64,000 bases of DNA from Georgenia soli (GTDB lineage: Bacteria; Actinomycetota; Actinomycetes; Actinomycetales; Actinomycetaceae). Shown here in pieces: positions 36,216 to 44,984 of the stretch. The translations under genes were made by a program, and so were the position numbers. The stretch is from positions 2,356,001-2,420,000 of the forward strand of contig NZ_PDJI01000004.1 in assembly GCF_002563695.1 (NCBI RefSeq), read 5' to 3'. The notes beneath the pieces were generated by a model. That model worked only from the letters and a program-made list of their open reading frames with translations, made no database searches and was not told where the DNA came from. Every line of letters starts with the position of its first letter. Positions within the stretch are counted from its first letter, which is position 1.

Positions 36216-37514
36216 TCAGCCCCGGAACTCGAGTCGCGTGTGGGCGAGGGTGCGCGGCAACGGCGCACCGCCGTCGAGTCTGCGCGGGCCGGACAGCGTA
36301 AGACCGCGGTCCCGGACGACGGCGGCCACCAGCTCGCTCGTCAGGTCGAGGACGAGGGTGCGGCCCGGGCACCGGGCGGGCCCGGCGCTGAACGGCACCA
36401 GCGCGCGGGAGGCCTCGGCGCGCCCGTCCAGCCAGATCTCCGGCTCGAAGCGGTCGGCCCACGGGAGGTTCTCCTCATCGCGGTGGAAGAACGAGGAGGC
36501 GACGGCGAAGCCCGTCCCGGCACGTGCCCGCCGTCCCGCCCACTCGGTGTCCTCGACGCTGTCGCGCAGGATCACCATGGTCGTCGGCCAGAGCCTGACG
36601 GACTCGAGGACGCTGGCCCGTGCGAGCGGCCGTAGCCCCCGTTGGTCGGCCGGGTCCTCCTCCCGCACGGCGGCGAGGACGTCCGGGTGCGCGGCGAGCA
36701 GCGCGAGCGCCCGGTAGGCGGCGATGCCCGCGGCGTCGAACGCGAAGAGCCAGTGCGGGATCTGGCCGACCGGGGCGGTCCCGGGCGCGGCCGGCGTACG
36801 AGCCACCACCCCCGCGAGGCTGAGCGGGTCGGCGTCCGCGACGTAGGCCTGCAGGCGCCGACCCAGCTCCCGCAGGCGCCGGGTGCTGCGGGGCCGCAGG
36901 AACGCCCAGTTCGCCTGCGCGCGCAGGAGCGTCATGAGCTCCGTGACGCGCTCGTCGTCCCGGGCCGGGTCGCCGAGGGCGACGCGGCGCACGATGCGCC
37001 AGAACACCTGGTGGAACCGGTCCCAGGTGAGGACCGGCTCCGCGGCGAGGGCGTCGGTCTCCTCCTCGACCACCCGCACGAGCCGCTCGTGGAGGCGGTG
37101 CAGATCGGCACCGTGGTCCAGGACGTCCTCGTTCCACGGGCGGCGGACGGTGCGACCGGCGTCGTCGGAGATGAGCACCCCGAAAGGCTGGACGTGCCGC
37201 AGCGCCGACCGCTTCTCCCGGTTGGCCGGCGTGAAGGGGTGCGGCGCGCCGGCGAGGAGGCGGTCGACGTCGCCGGCGTCGAGCACGACGGCGAGGTCGC
37301 GGCCCGGGATGCGCAGCAGCACCGGCCCGGCGCCGTGGCGGTCGCGCAGCCCGCGCAGGATGGCGGCGGCCCGCCGGTCGGTCTGGAGACGGTCCGCGAG
37401 CACGGTCATGGCGGGGCGGCGCACGATGACGCCCTGGGCGAGCATCGGCGCGAGCACCCCGGCGGTCACCGCCAGCGTCTCGCGCACGGAGGCGCGGGGC
37501 AGCGACGCCGTCAC
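36216..37514 (-). CDS. cytochrome P450 with atypical I-helix
   Basis: 432 residues from GTG 37514. The haem loop is FSAGPARCPGR (Cys382) and the K-helix ExxR is ESVR (304-307). The I-helix reads FAFDAAGIAAYRAL (about 257-270), where the usual acid-Thr pair that delivers protons to bound oxygen is replaced by Ala-Ala. Oxygen activation by the standard route is therefore doubtful; a peroxygenase or isomerase-type reaction, or substrate-assisted catalysis, is possible. It overlaps the FAD/Rieske gene by GTGA (37511-37514), suggesting a joint pathway. Confidence 0.85.
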   Translation of the reverse strand: MTASLPRASVRETLAVTAGVLAPMLAQGVIVRRPAMTVLADRLQTDRRAAAILRGLRDRHGAGPVLLRIPGRDLAVVLDAGDVDRLLAGAPHPFTPANREKRSALRHVQPFGVLISDDAGRTVRRPWNEDVLDHGADLHRLHERLVRVVEEETDALAAEPVLTWDRFHQVFWRIVRRVALGDPARDDERVTELMTLLRAQANWAFLRPRSTRRLRELGRRLQAYVADADPLSLAGVVARTPAAPGTAPVGQIPHWLFAFDAAGIAAYRALALLAAHPDVLAAVREEDPADQRGLRPLARASVLESVRLWPTTMVILRDSVEDTEWAGRRARAGTGFAVASSFFHRDEENLPWADRFEPEIWLDGRAEASRALVPFSAGPARCPGRTLVLDLTSELVAAVVRDRGLTLSGPRRLDGGAPLPRTLAHTRLEFRG

Positions 37515-39010
37515 GGCGCCCCCTGCCCGCGCCCGGCCGCGCGCAACGCGCAGGTGGCGGGCCCCTCGAGCACCTGCCCGTCCGGGGCGAACCGCGAACC
37601 GTGCAGCGGGCAGTCCCAGCTGCGCTCGGCGTCGTTCCAGGAGACGACCCCGCCCAGGTGGGTGCACGTGGCGGAGAGCCGGCGCGTCACGCCGTCGACG
37701 GTGCTCACGGCGACGTCCCGGCCGGCGTCGCGCTCGACGCGGCCCTGTCCCTCGGGCGGGACGACGTCGGAGCTGTGAACCCGCGGGCTGAGCTTGTCCT
37801 GCGCTAGCCGGGACGCGACCCCGGCATTGAGCGTCACCACCCGGTCGAGGCCGACGAGCCCGCCCGGGCGCCACGTGCGCAGCGGGTGCGTCCAGATCAT
37901 CTGGCTCTCGAGGATCGCGGAGGACATCGCGAGCGCGGCGGCCACGCCCATGGCGAGCCCCCACTTGTCGTAGCCGGTGGCCACGAGGACCCGGTCGGAG
38001 CGGGGGAGCAGCGGCCCGACCGACGGGAGCTCGTCGTGGCCGCGGTAGTCCTGCGCGGCCCAGACGTGCGTCGTGACGGCGCCGGGGAAGACGTCGGTGG
38101 CCCAGCGCGTGAGCCCCTCGACGAGCTCGCGGGTGGAGACGGCCCGGCCCGTGGGATGGCCCGCCCCGGCGACCACGAGGCGCTCGCCGTCCGCCGTCGG
38201 CGCCGTGCGCAGGGAGCGGAAGGGGGCGTCGCCCGTGATCGCCATGACCTGCGGGAGGGGGCCGGGCACGTCGAGGGCGATCGCGTGCGTGCGGCTCGGG
38301 GCGAGCCGGGCGAAGAAGCCGCCGCGGTCGAGCACCGGTGTGCCGGTGGCCAGGACCACGCGGTCCGCCTCGACCTCCAGCTCCCCGACGGCGACCCGGT
38401 TCGGGGAACCCTGGTGCAGCCCGGTCATCCGGCTGCCCTCGAAGATCTCGCCGCCGTGCCGCTCGAGGTCGCGGGCCAGGGCGAGGACGACGTCGGTCGT
38501 GTCGAGCTGCGCCTGGTCCGGCAGCCGTGCGGTGCCGAAGGTGGGGAACGGCAGGCCCGGGTCCTCGACCCACTCCACGGGCAGGTGCGCCTCGTGGGCG
38601 GCGTCGTGGACGTTGCCGACGGCGTCGCGGCCCTCCTCGCTCTGCGCGACGACGAGGTCGGGGCGTCGTTGGTAGGGCACGTCGTGCTCGTCGCAGTAGC
38701 GCAGCAGCCACTGCTGGCCCTCGGCGTTCGCCTCCACGTAGGTGCGCAGCGTGGCGGCGGAGTGGCGGCGGGCGATCCGGGCGAGCTTGCTGCCCTGCAG
38801 CAGCGTGACCTTGCCGGTGGTGCTGCCGGTGGCGACGGCGCCGAGGCGCCGGGCCTCGAGCACGGCCACGGACGCGCCCGCCCGGGTGAGCAGCAGCGCC
38901 GTCGTCAGGCCGGTCAGGCCGCCACCGACGACCACGACGTCGTAGGAGCGACCCGCGGGGACCTCCGGGTACGTCGGCAGATCAGGGCGGTCGAGCCACA
39001 GCGAGGTCAT
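37511..39010 (-). CDS. FAD-dependent oxidoreductase with C-terminal Rieske domain
   Basis: 499 residues from ATG 39010, preceded by AGGAGGTG. The N-terminal DadA/glycine-oxidase-like FAD domain begins YDVVVVGGGLTGLTTALLLTRAG. The middle contains the substrate domain and ends GYDKWGLAMGVAAALAMSSAI. The last ~60 residues are a Rieske [2Fe-2S] domain: Cys449-x-His451 (CTHLGG) and Cys467-x2-His470 (CPLHGSRF). This architecture is known in Bacillus and actinobacteria, with unknown substrates. Its translational coupling to the P450 makes it a candidate electron donor or sequential enzyme; this is inference. Confidence 0.9.
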   Translation of the reverse strand: MTSLWLDRPDLPTYPEVPAGRSYDVVVVGGGLTGLTTALLLTRAGASVAVLEARRLGAVATGSTTGKVTLLQGSKLARIARRHSAATLRTYVEANAEGQQWLLRYCDEHDVPYQRRPDLVVAQSEEGRDAVGNVHDAAHEAHLPVEWVEDPGLPFPTFGTARLPDQAQLDTTDVVLALARDLERHGGEIFEGSRMTGLHQGSPNRVAVGELEVEADRVVLATGTPVLDRGGFFARLAPSRTHAIALDVPGPLPQVMAITGDAPFRSLRTAPTADGERLVVAGAGHPTGRAVSTRELVEGLTRWATDVFPGAVTTHVWAAQDYRGHDELPSVGPLLPRSDRVLVATGYDKWGLAMGVAAALAMSSAILESQMIWTHPLRTWRPGGLVGLDRVVTLNAGVASRLAQDKLSPRVHSSDVVPPEGQGRVERDAGRDVAVSTVDGVTRRLSATCTHLGGVVSWNDAERSWDCPLHGSRFAPDGQVLEGPATCALRAAGRGQGAP

Positions 39011-39130
39011 CGCACACCTCCTGGTCGGGCTTTCATCCTGGCCGGGGGCAGCGGCGAGAGCCACCGGAACGGTGGGTGGTCGTCGTGGGGTGGCGTGACG
39101 GGCAACGCCACCGATTTCCGGTGCGCCCTC

Positions 39131-39194
39131 CGTAAGTGGCGTTGCGCAGATCAAGCGGGTCCAGGCCGACTTCATGTGCGCAAGGTCACTTACG
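39131..39194. promoter_or_regulatory. pair of 18-bp inverted copies upstream of FAD/P450 operon
   Basis: CGTAAGTGGCGTTGCGCA (39131-39148) is repeated in inverted form as TGCGCAAGGTCACTTACG (39177-39194), with 16 of 18 positions matching. A second overlapping inverted repeat pairs GCAACGCCAC (39102-39111) with GTGGCGTTGC (39136-39145). The region lies between the sugar kinase stop (39235) and the FAD/Rieske start (39010). It can act as a two-site operator for the latter or as a hairpin behind the former. Confidence 0.55.
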
Positions 39195-39234
39195 AAGCAA
39201 TGAGGAGGACGTTTCGCGCGCGGTCCGCCGCGCG

Positions 39235-40203
39235 TCAGGCCGGCTCCACCGAGACGCGGTCGGCGAAGGCCTCGATCTGGTCGCGCCGCCCGGTGCCGAG
39301 ACCGCGCCGGGTGACGTTGAGGGCCCCGGCGGCCGCGCCGAGACGGACGGCGTCGTCCAGGCTCCCGCCCCGGGCCAGGGTGACCGCGATGCCGGCCGTC
39401 ATCGAGTCACCGGCCCCCTTGTGCTCGCGCGTGCTGACCTGCGGCGCCGTGTAGAGGCGCGCCTCGTCGTGGGTGACGACGAGGGTGGGGTCGTCCGCGC
39501 GGGAGATGACGAGGGCGCGCAGCCCCTCCTCGAGCATCCGCCGGCCGGAGTCCCGCAGCGTGGCGACCTCGGCGTCCTCGGCGAAACCGCCCTCGAGCAT
39601 CTCCTCGTGGCTGATCTTCAGGACCACGCCCTCCGCCCGCAGGATCTGCCGGACGTGGTCGCCGGAGAGGTCGGCGACCACCGGTCTGTCCGCGGCGCGG
39701 AGGTCCTGGGCGAGCCGGCCGAAGAAGTCGTCGGGGACGCCGAGGTCCGGGTCGGCGCCGGTGAGCACGGCCAGGTCGACGTCCATGGAGTGGACGAGCA
39801 TGGTGCCGTACAGGTCGTCCTGCGCGTGCCGGTCGAGCGCCGGGCTCCGCATGACGACGAGCTCCTCGCGCTCGCCGCCGCGGTAGTCGAGCACGTGCGC
39901 GGAGATGTCCGGCGTGCTCGTGGTCCGCAGGTCCAGGCCCTCCGCCCGTGCGAGCGCGGCGGCCGCGACGCCCGCCTCGCCGCCGAACGGCGCGCACACC
40001 ACGGGACGGGCCCCCAGCGTCTTCGCCATCCGGGCCACCCACAGGCCCTGCCCGCCGGCGTGCACGTGCACGTGCGGCTCGTCCTCGCCCCGCAGCGTCT
40101 CCACCGTCACCTCGAGCATGGGGCCGACGGCGAGGACGCTCAGCCGTGGGCCGGCGTCGGGCGCCTCCGTGCGGTCCTCGTGGTCCGGCGTGGGGTGACT
40201 CAT
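39235..40203 (-). CDS. PfkB-family sugar kinase, 1-phosphofructokinase/tagatose-type
   Basis: 322 residues from ATG 40203, with GGAGGAGG upstream. The substrate motif is HAGGQGLWVARMAKTLGARP (the N-terminal PfkB signature region). The C-terminal motif HKGAGDSMTAGIAVTLARGGSLDDAV contains the catalytic Asp of GAGD. The closest layout is FruK/LacC, kinases acting on phosphosugars, although the ABC system next door would deliver free sugar. A ~20-residue acidic N-terminal tail precedes the domain. It is divergent from the sugar ABC importer and probably co-regulated by the LacI-type sites between them. Confidence 0.85.
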   Translation of the reverse strand: MSHPTPDHEDRTEAPDAGPRLSVLAVGPMLEVTVETLRGEDEPHVHVHAGGQGLWVARMAKTLGARPVVCAPFGGEAGVAAAALARAEGLDLRTTSTPDISAHVLDYRGGEREELVVMRSPALDRHAQDDLYGTMLVHSMDVDLAVLTGADPDLGVPDDFFGRLAQDLRAADRPVVADLSGDHVRQILRAEGVVLKISHEEMLEGGFAEDAEVATLRDSGRRMLEEGLRALVISRADDPTLVVTHDEARLYTAPQVSTREHKGAGDSMTAGIAVTLARGGSLDDAVRLGAAAGALNVTRRGLGTGRRDQIEAFADRVSVEPA

Positions 40204-40503
40204 GCGGGGCGGCCTCCTCCGTCGCTCGCCGGCACACGCTCCGGCTCGCTCGCGAGTATCGCCGTCGGGGAAGGCCGCCGCATCACGGCGACGGCCCGCC
40301 GCCCGGACCCGGGACGAAGGGGAGAAGTGGCAGATATCCGCAGCAACACGCCGAAAGCGGGAGAAGCGGTTCTCGTGCGGGTGAAGCGCTTCTATGTCAC
40401 TGTGAGGCATCCGGCGGGCATCCGTCGGGAATGGACCGGCGCGCGAACGGTGCGCCGGGAGGCTCGGGCAGGGATGCCCCACGGACCTGGAAGGTGTGGG
40501 TCG
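40204..40503. other. divergent control region of sugar kinase and ABC importer
   Basis: This 300-bp stretch holds no gene with convincing composition. It contains two LacI-type palindromes at 40361-40374 and 40381-40394, closer to the binding-protein gene. Confidence 0.5.
40361..40394. promoter_or_regulatory. two LacI-family-type operators
   Basis: GAGAAGCGGTTCTC (40361-40374) and GTGAAGCGCTTCTA (40381-40394, with a perfect GAAGCGCTTC core at 40383-40392) both match the GAA-N-CG-N-TTC layout of LacI/GalR operators. They lie 110-143 bp upstream of the binding-protein start. The centres are about 20 bp apart, on the same face of the helix. The regulator gene is not in the window. Confidence 0.7.
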
Positions 40504-41910
40504 ATGAGGAGATCGGTCGCTCGTCTGGTGGTCGGCGCAACCGCCGTCGCACTGACGCTCGGAGCGTGTGCGCAGGGGACCGGTGGCGGGTCCGACGACG
40601 GGACGGCGGACGCCGGAGCTGCCGGGGACTTCGACCCGGAGGCTCAGCTCAGCGGCTCCCTCGACGTCATGGGGTTCGGCACCGGCGACGAGATCGCCAC
40701 CACCCGGGTCGACCGGGCGAAGGAGGCTCTCGGCGAGGACGTCGAGGTCAAGCTCGTCGAGGGCGACCTGGACATCCAGCAGTTCCTCTCCGCCGTCGCC
40801 TCGGGCCAGCCGCCGGAGCTCATCTACGCCAACCGCGACCAGATCGGCACCTTCGCCTCCCGCGGCGCGATCATCCCGCTGACCCAGTGCATCGCCGGCG
40901 AGGGCATCACCACGGACGACTTCCGCGACCCCGCCATCGACCAGGTCACCTTCGACGGTGAGATCTACGGCATCCCCGAGTTCAACTCCATCCAGGTGAC
41001 GATGGCGAACTCCGAGCTGCTCGACGCGGCCGGGCTGACGATCGAGGACGTCAACGGGTCCGACTGGGAGGCGCTCAGCGCCGCCAACGAGGCGCTGAAG
41101 AAGGGCGATGGCGGGTCGCTGAGCGTCATCGGCTACGACTCCAAGCTTCCCGAGTTCCTCCCGCTGTGGGCGCACGCCAACGGCACCGACCTCATCTCCG
41201 AGGATGGCCGCACCGCCCAGCTGAACGACCCCAAGGTGGTCGAGGCGCTGGAGTGGGCGATCTCCATCTACGACGCCCAGGGCGGCTTCCCGGCGGTGAA
41301 GGCGTTCCGCGACTCCGCGGACTTCTTCGGCGCGGGCAACCAGTTCGCGGCGGGCTCCCTCGGGGCGATGCCGATGGAGCAGTGGTACATCAACGTCCTC
41401 AACGACGTCTCCCCGGACGCCCCCATGGCCTTCGACACGGTCCACGACCGCAACGGCGAGCCGATCGCCTACGCGAGCGGCTCGGCCTGGGCCATCCCGA
41501 AGGGCACCGACAACCCGGCCGCCGCGTGCCGCTGGGCCCGCGTGATGACCGAGGTCGACAGCTGGGTGGCCGCCGCCGAGGCGCGCAAGAGCCTGCGCGC
41601 CGAGGAGGGCAAGCCGTTCACCGGCGTGCTCACCGGCAACGAGGCCGCCGACGAGGCGGTCCGCGAGCTCGTCGAGCCCAGCGGCGACGAGGTCTGGGAC
41701 GCCGGTGTGACGGCCATGTACGAGGCCAACGACAACACGTTCTCCCTGCCCGCCAACCCCGCCGACGCCGAGTTCAAGACCGCCTGGCAGGACGCCGTCA
41801 ACAGCGTCCTCAACGGGCAGGCGGAGCCGCAGGAGGCGCTCGACGCCGCGCAGGAGACGGCCCAGGCCGCGCTCGACCAGGCGTGGCAGAAGTGGGAGCA
41901 GGAGGGCTAG
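40504..41910 (+). CDS. sugar ABC transporter substrate-binding lipoprotein
   Basis: 468 residues from ATG 40504, with GGAAGGTG upstream. A lipobox (TLGAC) ends the signal peptide. The mature protein has the carbohydrate-binding family 1 pattern: PPELIYANRDQIGTFASRG, DQVTFDGEIYGIPEFNS, an internal GNQFAAGSLGAMPMEQW, and a C-terminal helical tail rich in Gln/Ala (QAALDQAWQKW). It delivers an oligo- or monosaccharide to the two permeases downstream. Spacing to the first permease is 3 bases. No ATPase is encoded here, as in actinobacterial systems that use a shared MsiK-type ATPase. Confidence 0.92.
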   Translation: MRRSVARLVVGATAVALTLGACAQGTGGGSDDGTADAGAAGDFDPEAQLSGSLDVMGFGTGDEIATTRVDRAKEALGEDVEVKLVEGDLDIQQFLSAVASGQPPELIYANRDQIGTFASRGAIIPLTQCIAGEGITTDDFRDPAIDQVTFDGEIYGIPEFNSIQVTMANSELLDAAGLTIEDVNGSDWEALSAANEALKKGDGGSLSVIGYDSKLPEFLPLWAHANGTDLISEDGRTAQLNDPKVVEALEWAISIYDAQGGFPAVKAFRDSADFFGAGNQFAAGSLGAMPMEQWYINVLNDVSPDAPMAFDTVHDRNGEPIAYASGSAWAIPKGTDNPAAACRWARVMTEVDSWVAAAEARKSLRAEEGKPFTGVLTGNEAADEAVRELVEPSGDEVWDAGVTAMYEANDNTFSLPANPADAEFKTAWQDAVNSVLNGQAEPQEALDAAQETAQAALDQAWQKWEQEG

Positions 41911-41913
41911 GCC

Positions 41914-42870
41914 ATGGCCGCCGTCGTCGACTCCTTGCCTGCCGAGGAGCGGACACGGGCGGTGGCGCGACGGAGGAGAGGGCGGCGCGAGACGCGCGCC
42001 GCCCTCCTCTTCATCAGCCCGTGGATCATCGGGTTCCTCGTCTTCACCGCCTGGCCGCTCGTCAACAGCGCCTACCTCTCCCTGACCGACTACGACGTCA
42101 TCAACGACCCGAACTTCGTCGGGCTGGACAACTACCGCCAGCTCTTCGAGGACCCCAAGATCGCGACGTCCCTCGGCAACACGCTGTTCTACGCCGCGGT
42201 CCAGGTGCCGCTGTACGTCCTCGTCTCCCTCGCGCTGGCCATGCTCCTGAACAAGGCCGGCCGGGCGGCGGGGTTCTTCCGGACGGCGTTCTACCTGCCG
42301 AACATGACCCCGCCCGTCGCGGTGGGCGTGCTGCTCCTGCTGGTCTTCAACGGCCAGAACGGGCTCATCAACGAGGTGCTCGGCTTCTTCGGCATCGACG
42401 GGCCCAACTGGACGACGGACCCCAACTGGGTGAAGCCGGCGATCATCCTCACCAGCCTGTGGTCCGTGGGGTCGTCGATGATCATCCTGCTCGCGGCCCT
42501 GCGCAACGTCCCCCAGGAGCTCTACGACGCGGCCCGCGTCGACGGCGCCAACGGCTGGCAGCGCACGGTGCGGATCACGATCCCGATGATCTCCGGGGCC
42601 CTGTTCTTCGTCGTGGTCATCAACACCATCGCCGCCTTCCAGACCTTCACCGAGGCGTACACGGCCTTCTTCGGGTCGGGGAACACCACGTACGGCAACG
42701 AGGCGGCGCTCTTCTACGTCATCTACCTGTTCCAGCAGGCCTTCGAGTTCCTCAACATGGGCTACGCCTCGGCCATGGCGTGGGTGCTCTTCGTGATCAT
42801 CCTGCTCATCACGCTGGTCCAGCTCCGGGTCTCCAAACGGCTCGTCTACTACGAGGGGGAGCAGCGATGA
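41914..42870 (+). CDS. sugar ABC transporter permease, MalF type
   Basis: 318 residues. Six hydrophobic helices start with ALLFISPWIIGFLVFTAWPLVNS. The EAA loop that docks the ATPase is PQELYDAARVDGANGWQRTVRITIPMI. The C-terminus has the typical YYEGEQR. It acts with the following MalG-type permease. Its last base triplet overlaps the next start (ATGA, 42867-42870). Confidence 0.93.
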   Translation: MAAVVDSLPAEERTRAVARRRRGRRETRAALLFISPWIIGFLVFTAWPLVNSAYLSLTDYDVINDPNFVGLDNYRQLFEDPKIATSLGNTLFYAAVQVPLYVLVSLALAMLLNKAGRAAGFFRTAFYLPNMTPPVAVGVLLLLVFNGQNGLINEVLGFFGIDGPNWTTDPNWVKPAIILTSLWSVGSSMIILLAALRNVPQELYDAARVDGANGWQRTVRITIPMISGALFFVVVINTIAAFQTFTEAYTAFFGSGNTTYGNEAALFYVIYLFQQAFEFLNMGYASAMAWVLFVIILLITLVQLRVSKRLVYYEGEQR

Positions 42871-43826
42871 GCGCCCAGTCGCTCGACGTGGGCAGGGCTC
42901 AGGACCCGAGCCAGCCGGTCTTCACGGCCGGCGGCCCCGCGGGGACCCCCGGCGCCGGCACGCCGGGCCCCGGCCGCAACGGCGACCGGCGGCCGAGCCG
43001 CTGGACCGTGGGCCGGGTGCTGGTGGTCGCGGCGCTCGTGGCGCTGACGGTCGTGTTCATCTACCCCTTCGTCTGGCTCGTCAGCGCCTCGCTGAAGCCG
43101 CGGGGGGAGGTCTTCGACAACAAGCTGATCCCCGAGACCCTGACGTTCGAGAACTACCTCAACGTCTGGGCCGACGCCCCGATGCTCCTGTGGTTCGGCA
43201 ACACGCTGCTCGTGACGGTGCTCGCGGCGGTGACGGTGACGATCTCCAGCGCCCTGGTCGCCTGGGGGTTCGCCTACTTCCGGTTCAAGGGACGCGACGC
43301 GCTCTTCGGGCTGGTCCTCGCCACGATGATGCTGCCCGGCGCGGTGACGATGGTGCCGGTCTTCCTCATCTGGAACTCGCTCGGCATGGTCAACACCCTG
43401 ACCCCGCTGTGGGCCGGGAACCTGTTCGGCAGCGCCTTCTACATCTTCCTGCTGCGGCAGTTCTTCCTGAGCCTGCCGCGGGAGACGTTCGAGGCGGCGA
43501 AGATCGACGGCGCCAACAACTGGACGCTGTTCACGCGGATCGCGCTGCCCCTGACGAAGCCGGCGATGATCGTGACGCTGATCTTCGAGTTCCAGGCGGC
43601 GTGGACGGACCTCATGCGCCCCCTGATCTACCTCCGGGACTCGGACAAGTTCACGATCCCGCGCGGCCTGAAGGCCCTGCTCGACCAGTTCGGCTTCGGC
43701 GGGGAGTGGCACTGGGAGATCGTCGTGACCGCCAGCGTCATCACCACGATCCCGATGATCATCCTGTTCTTCCTCGGCCAGCGGCACTTCGTCGAGGGGA
43801 TCGCCACCACCGGGGCGAAGGGCTGA
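42867..43826 (+). CDS. sugar ABC transporter permease, MalG type
   Basis: 319 residues. A ~45-residue Gly/Pro-rich cytoplasmic start precedes six helices beginning VVAALVALTVVFIYPFVWLV. The EAA loop reads PRETFEAAKIDGANNWTLFTRIALPLTKP. It forms a heterodimer with the MalF-type protein. Substrate specificity lies mainly in the binding protein and cannot be told. The upstream sugar kinase suggests the imported sugar is phosphorylated inside the cell. Confidence 0.93.
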   Translation: MSAQSLDVGRAQDPSQPVFTAGGPAGTPGAGTPGPGRNGDRRPSRWTVGRVLVVAALVALTVVFIYPFVWLVSASLKPRGEVFDNKLIPETLTFENYLNVWADAPMLLWFGNTLLVTVLAAVTVTISSALVAWGFAYFRFKGRDALFGLVLATMMLPGAVTMVPVFLIWNSLGMVNTLTPLWAGNLFGSAFYIFLLRQFFLSLPRETFEAAKIDGANNWTLFTRIALPLTKPAMIVTLIFEFQAAWTDLMRPLIYLRDSDKFTIPRGLKALLDQFGFGGEWHWEIVVTASVITTIPMIILFFLGQRHFVEGIATTGAKG

Positions 43827-43856
43827 GCCACCGGCGCAGCCCCGACTGCGCCGCCC

Positions 43857-43889
43857 ACGGCCGGGTCGCCGACATGGCGGCCCGGCCGT
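43857..43889. terminator. hairpin after sugar ABC operon
   Basis: ACGGCCGGG (43857-43865) pairs with CCCGGCCGT (43881-43889), with an inner GCC/GGC pairing in the loop, 31 bases past the last permease stop. The tail is GTC-rich rather than T-rich, so it may work only partly. Confidence 0.5.
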
Positions 43890-44096
43890 CGTCGTCGTGC
43901 CGCCCGACGAGGCAGACCGACGCGCCACGACCAGACCATGCGGGACGTCGGTGCGGCACCGGTCATACCAGAGCCGTCCGTATACCACAAGACCCTTGGT
44001 CCCGCGATATCCCCCTCGGGAGGCGAGATCGGCGCACGTGCCTAACGATGAGGACGAGCGCTCACAGTGACCCACACCTCGAGAGAAGGACAGGCC

Positions 44097-44984
44097 ATGA
44101 CGCAAGGACCGACCCCACCGACCGGTTCCGTCGGGAACCCGCTGGGCGAGCCCGCCACCGCGGGCACGGCCGGCTACCCCGGCTCCTCGGACACCCAGAG
44201 CACCAAGGACGCGGCCAAGCAGGAGGCCTCCCACCTCGCCGAGACTGCCGGGCAGAACGCCCAGCAGGTCGGTGAGACGGCGAAGGAGACGGCCAAGGAC
44301 ACCGTCGCCGAGGCGAAGGGGCAGGCTCAGCAGGCGGTCGCCGAGGTCAAGTACCAGGCACGCGACCTGTTCGACCAGACCCGCCGCGAGGTGTCCGAGC
44401 AGTCGAGCACGCAGCAGCGCCGCCTGGCCGGCGGCATCCGCTCGTTCTCCGGCGAGCTGCAGTCGCTCGCCTCCGGCGAGGCCCAGGACGGGCTCGCCAC
44501 CGACCTGGTGCGCCAGGCGTCCTCGTACGCCGACAAGGTCGGCCGCTGGCTCGACGAGCGCGAGCCGGCCGACGTGCTCGACGAGGTCAGCCGCTACGCG
44601 CGCCGCCACCCCGGCACCTTCATCGCGATCGCCGCCGGGCTCGGCCTGCTCGCGGGCCGTGTCGCCCGCAGCCTGAAGGACGAGTCCGCGGACCAGGGCG
44701 AGGCCACGGGCGCGGCCGCGATGCAGGGCACCTACGTGCCGCCGTCGTACCCGCCGGCCGCCGCCTACCCGCCGCCGCCCCCGCCGGTGCCCGAGTACGG
44801 CACCACCACGGAGTACCAGGGCTACGGCACGCCCACCACCGGGACCACCGGTGTCGCGGGCGGGGCCTACGGCGCACAGCCTGGGACGCAGGGCACCGGC
44901 ACGCAGGGCGTCTACGGCACCGAGCCGGGCACAGGTGGCACGTACGGCACCGGCGGGGCGTACGGCACGGGTGAGCAGCGATGA
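44097..44984 (+). CDS. helical LEA/apolipoprotein-like membrane-anchored protein
   Basis: 295 residues from ATG 44097, preceded by GAGAGAAGGA. Residues ~30-115 are long amphipathic helices with repeated KxTAKDxxxEAKxQAQ-type heptads, like LEA or apolipoprotein-type stress proteins. Residues ~160-190 include a hydrophobic anchor (HPGTFIAIAAGLGLLAGRVARSL). The tail is rich in Tyr, Pro, Gly and Thr and probably disordered. It is the first gene of a three-gene operon with holin-X and DUF3618. The role is likely envelope or desiccation/osmotic protection, inferred from composition. Confidence 0.75.
   Translation: MTQGPTPPTGSVGNPLGEPATAGTAGYPGSSDTQSTKDAAKQEASHLAETAGQNAQQVGETAKETAKDTVAEAKGQAQQAVAEVKYQARDLFDQTRREVSEQSSTQQRRLAGGIRSFSGELQSLASGEAQDGLATDLVRQASSYADKVGRWLDEREPADVLDEVSRYARRHPGTFIAIAAGLGLLAGRVARSLKDESADQGEATGAAAMQGTYVPPSYPPAAAYPPPPPPVPEYGTTTEYQGYGTPTTGTTGVAGGAYGAQPGTQGTGTQGVYGTEPGTGGTYGTGGAYGTGEQR

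Noticed and set aside
39136..40503. Upstream extension of the sugar-binding protein
   Set aside because: The signal peptide and ribosome site place the start at 40504; the extension is antisense to the kinase.
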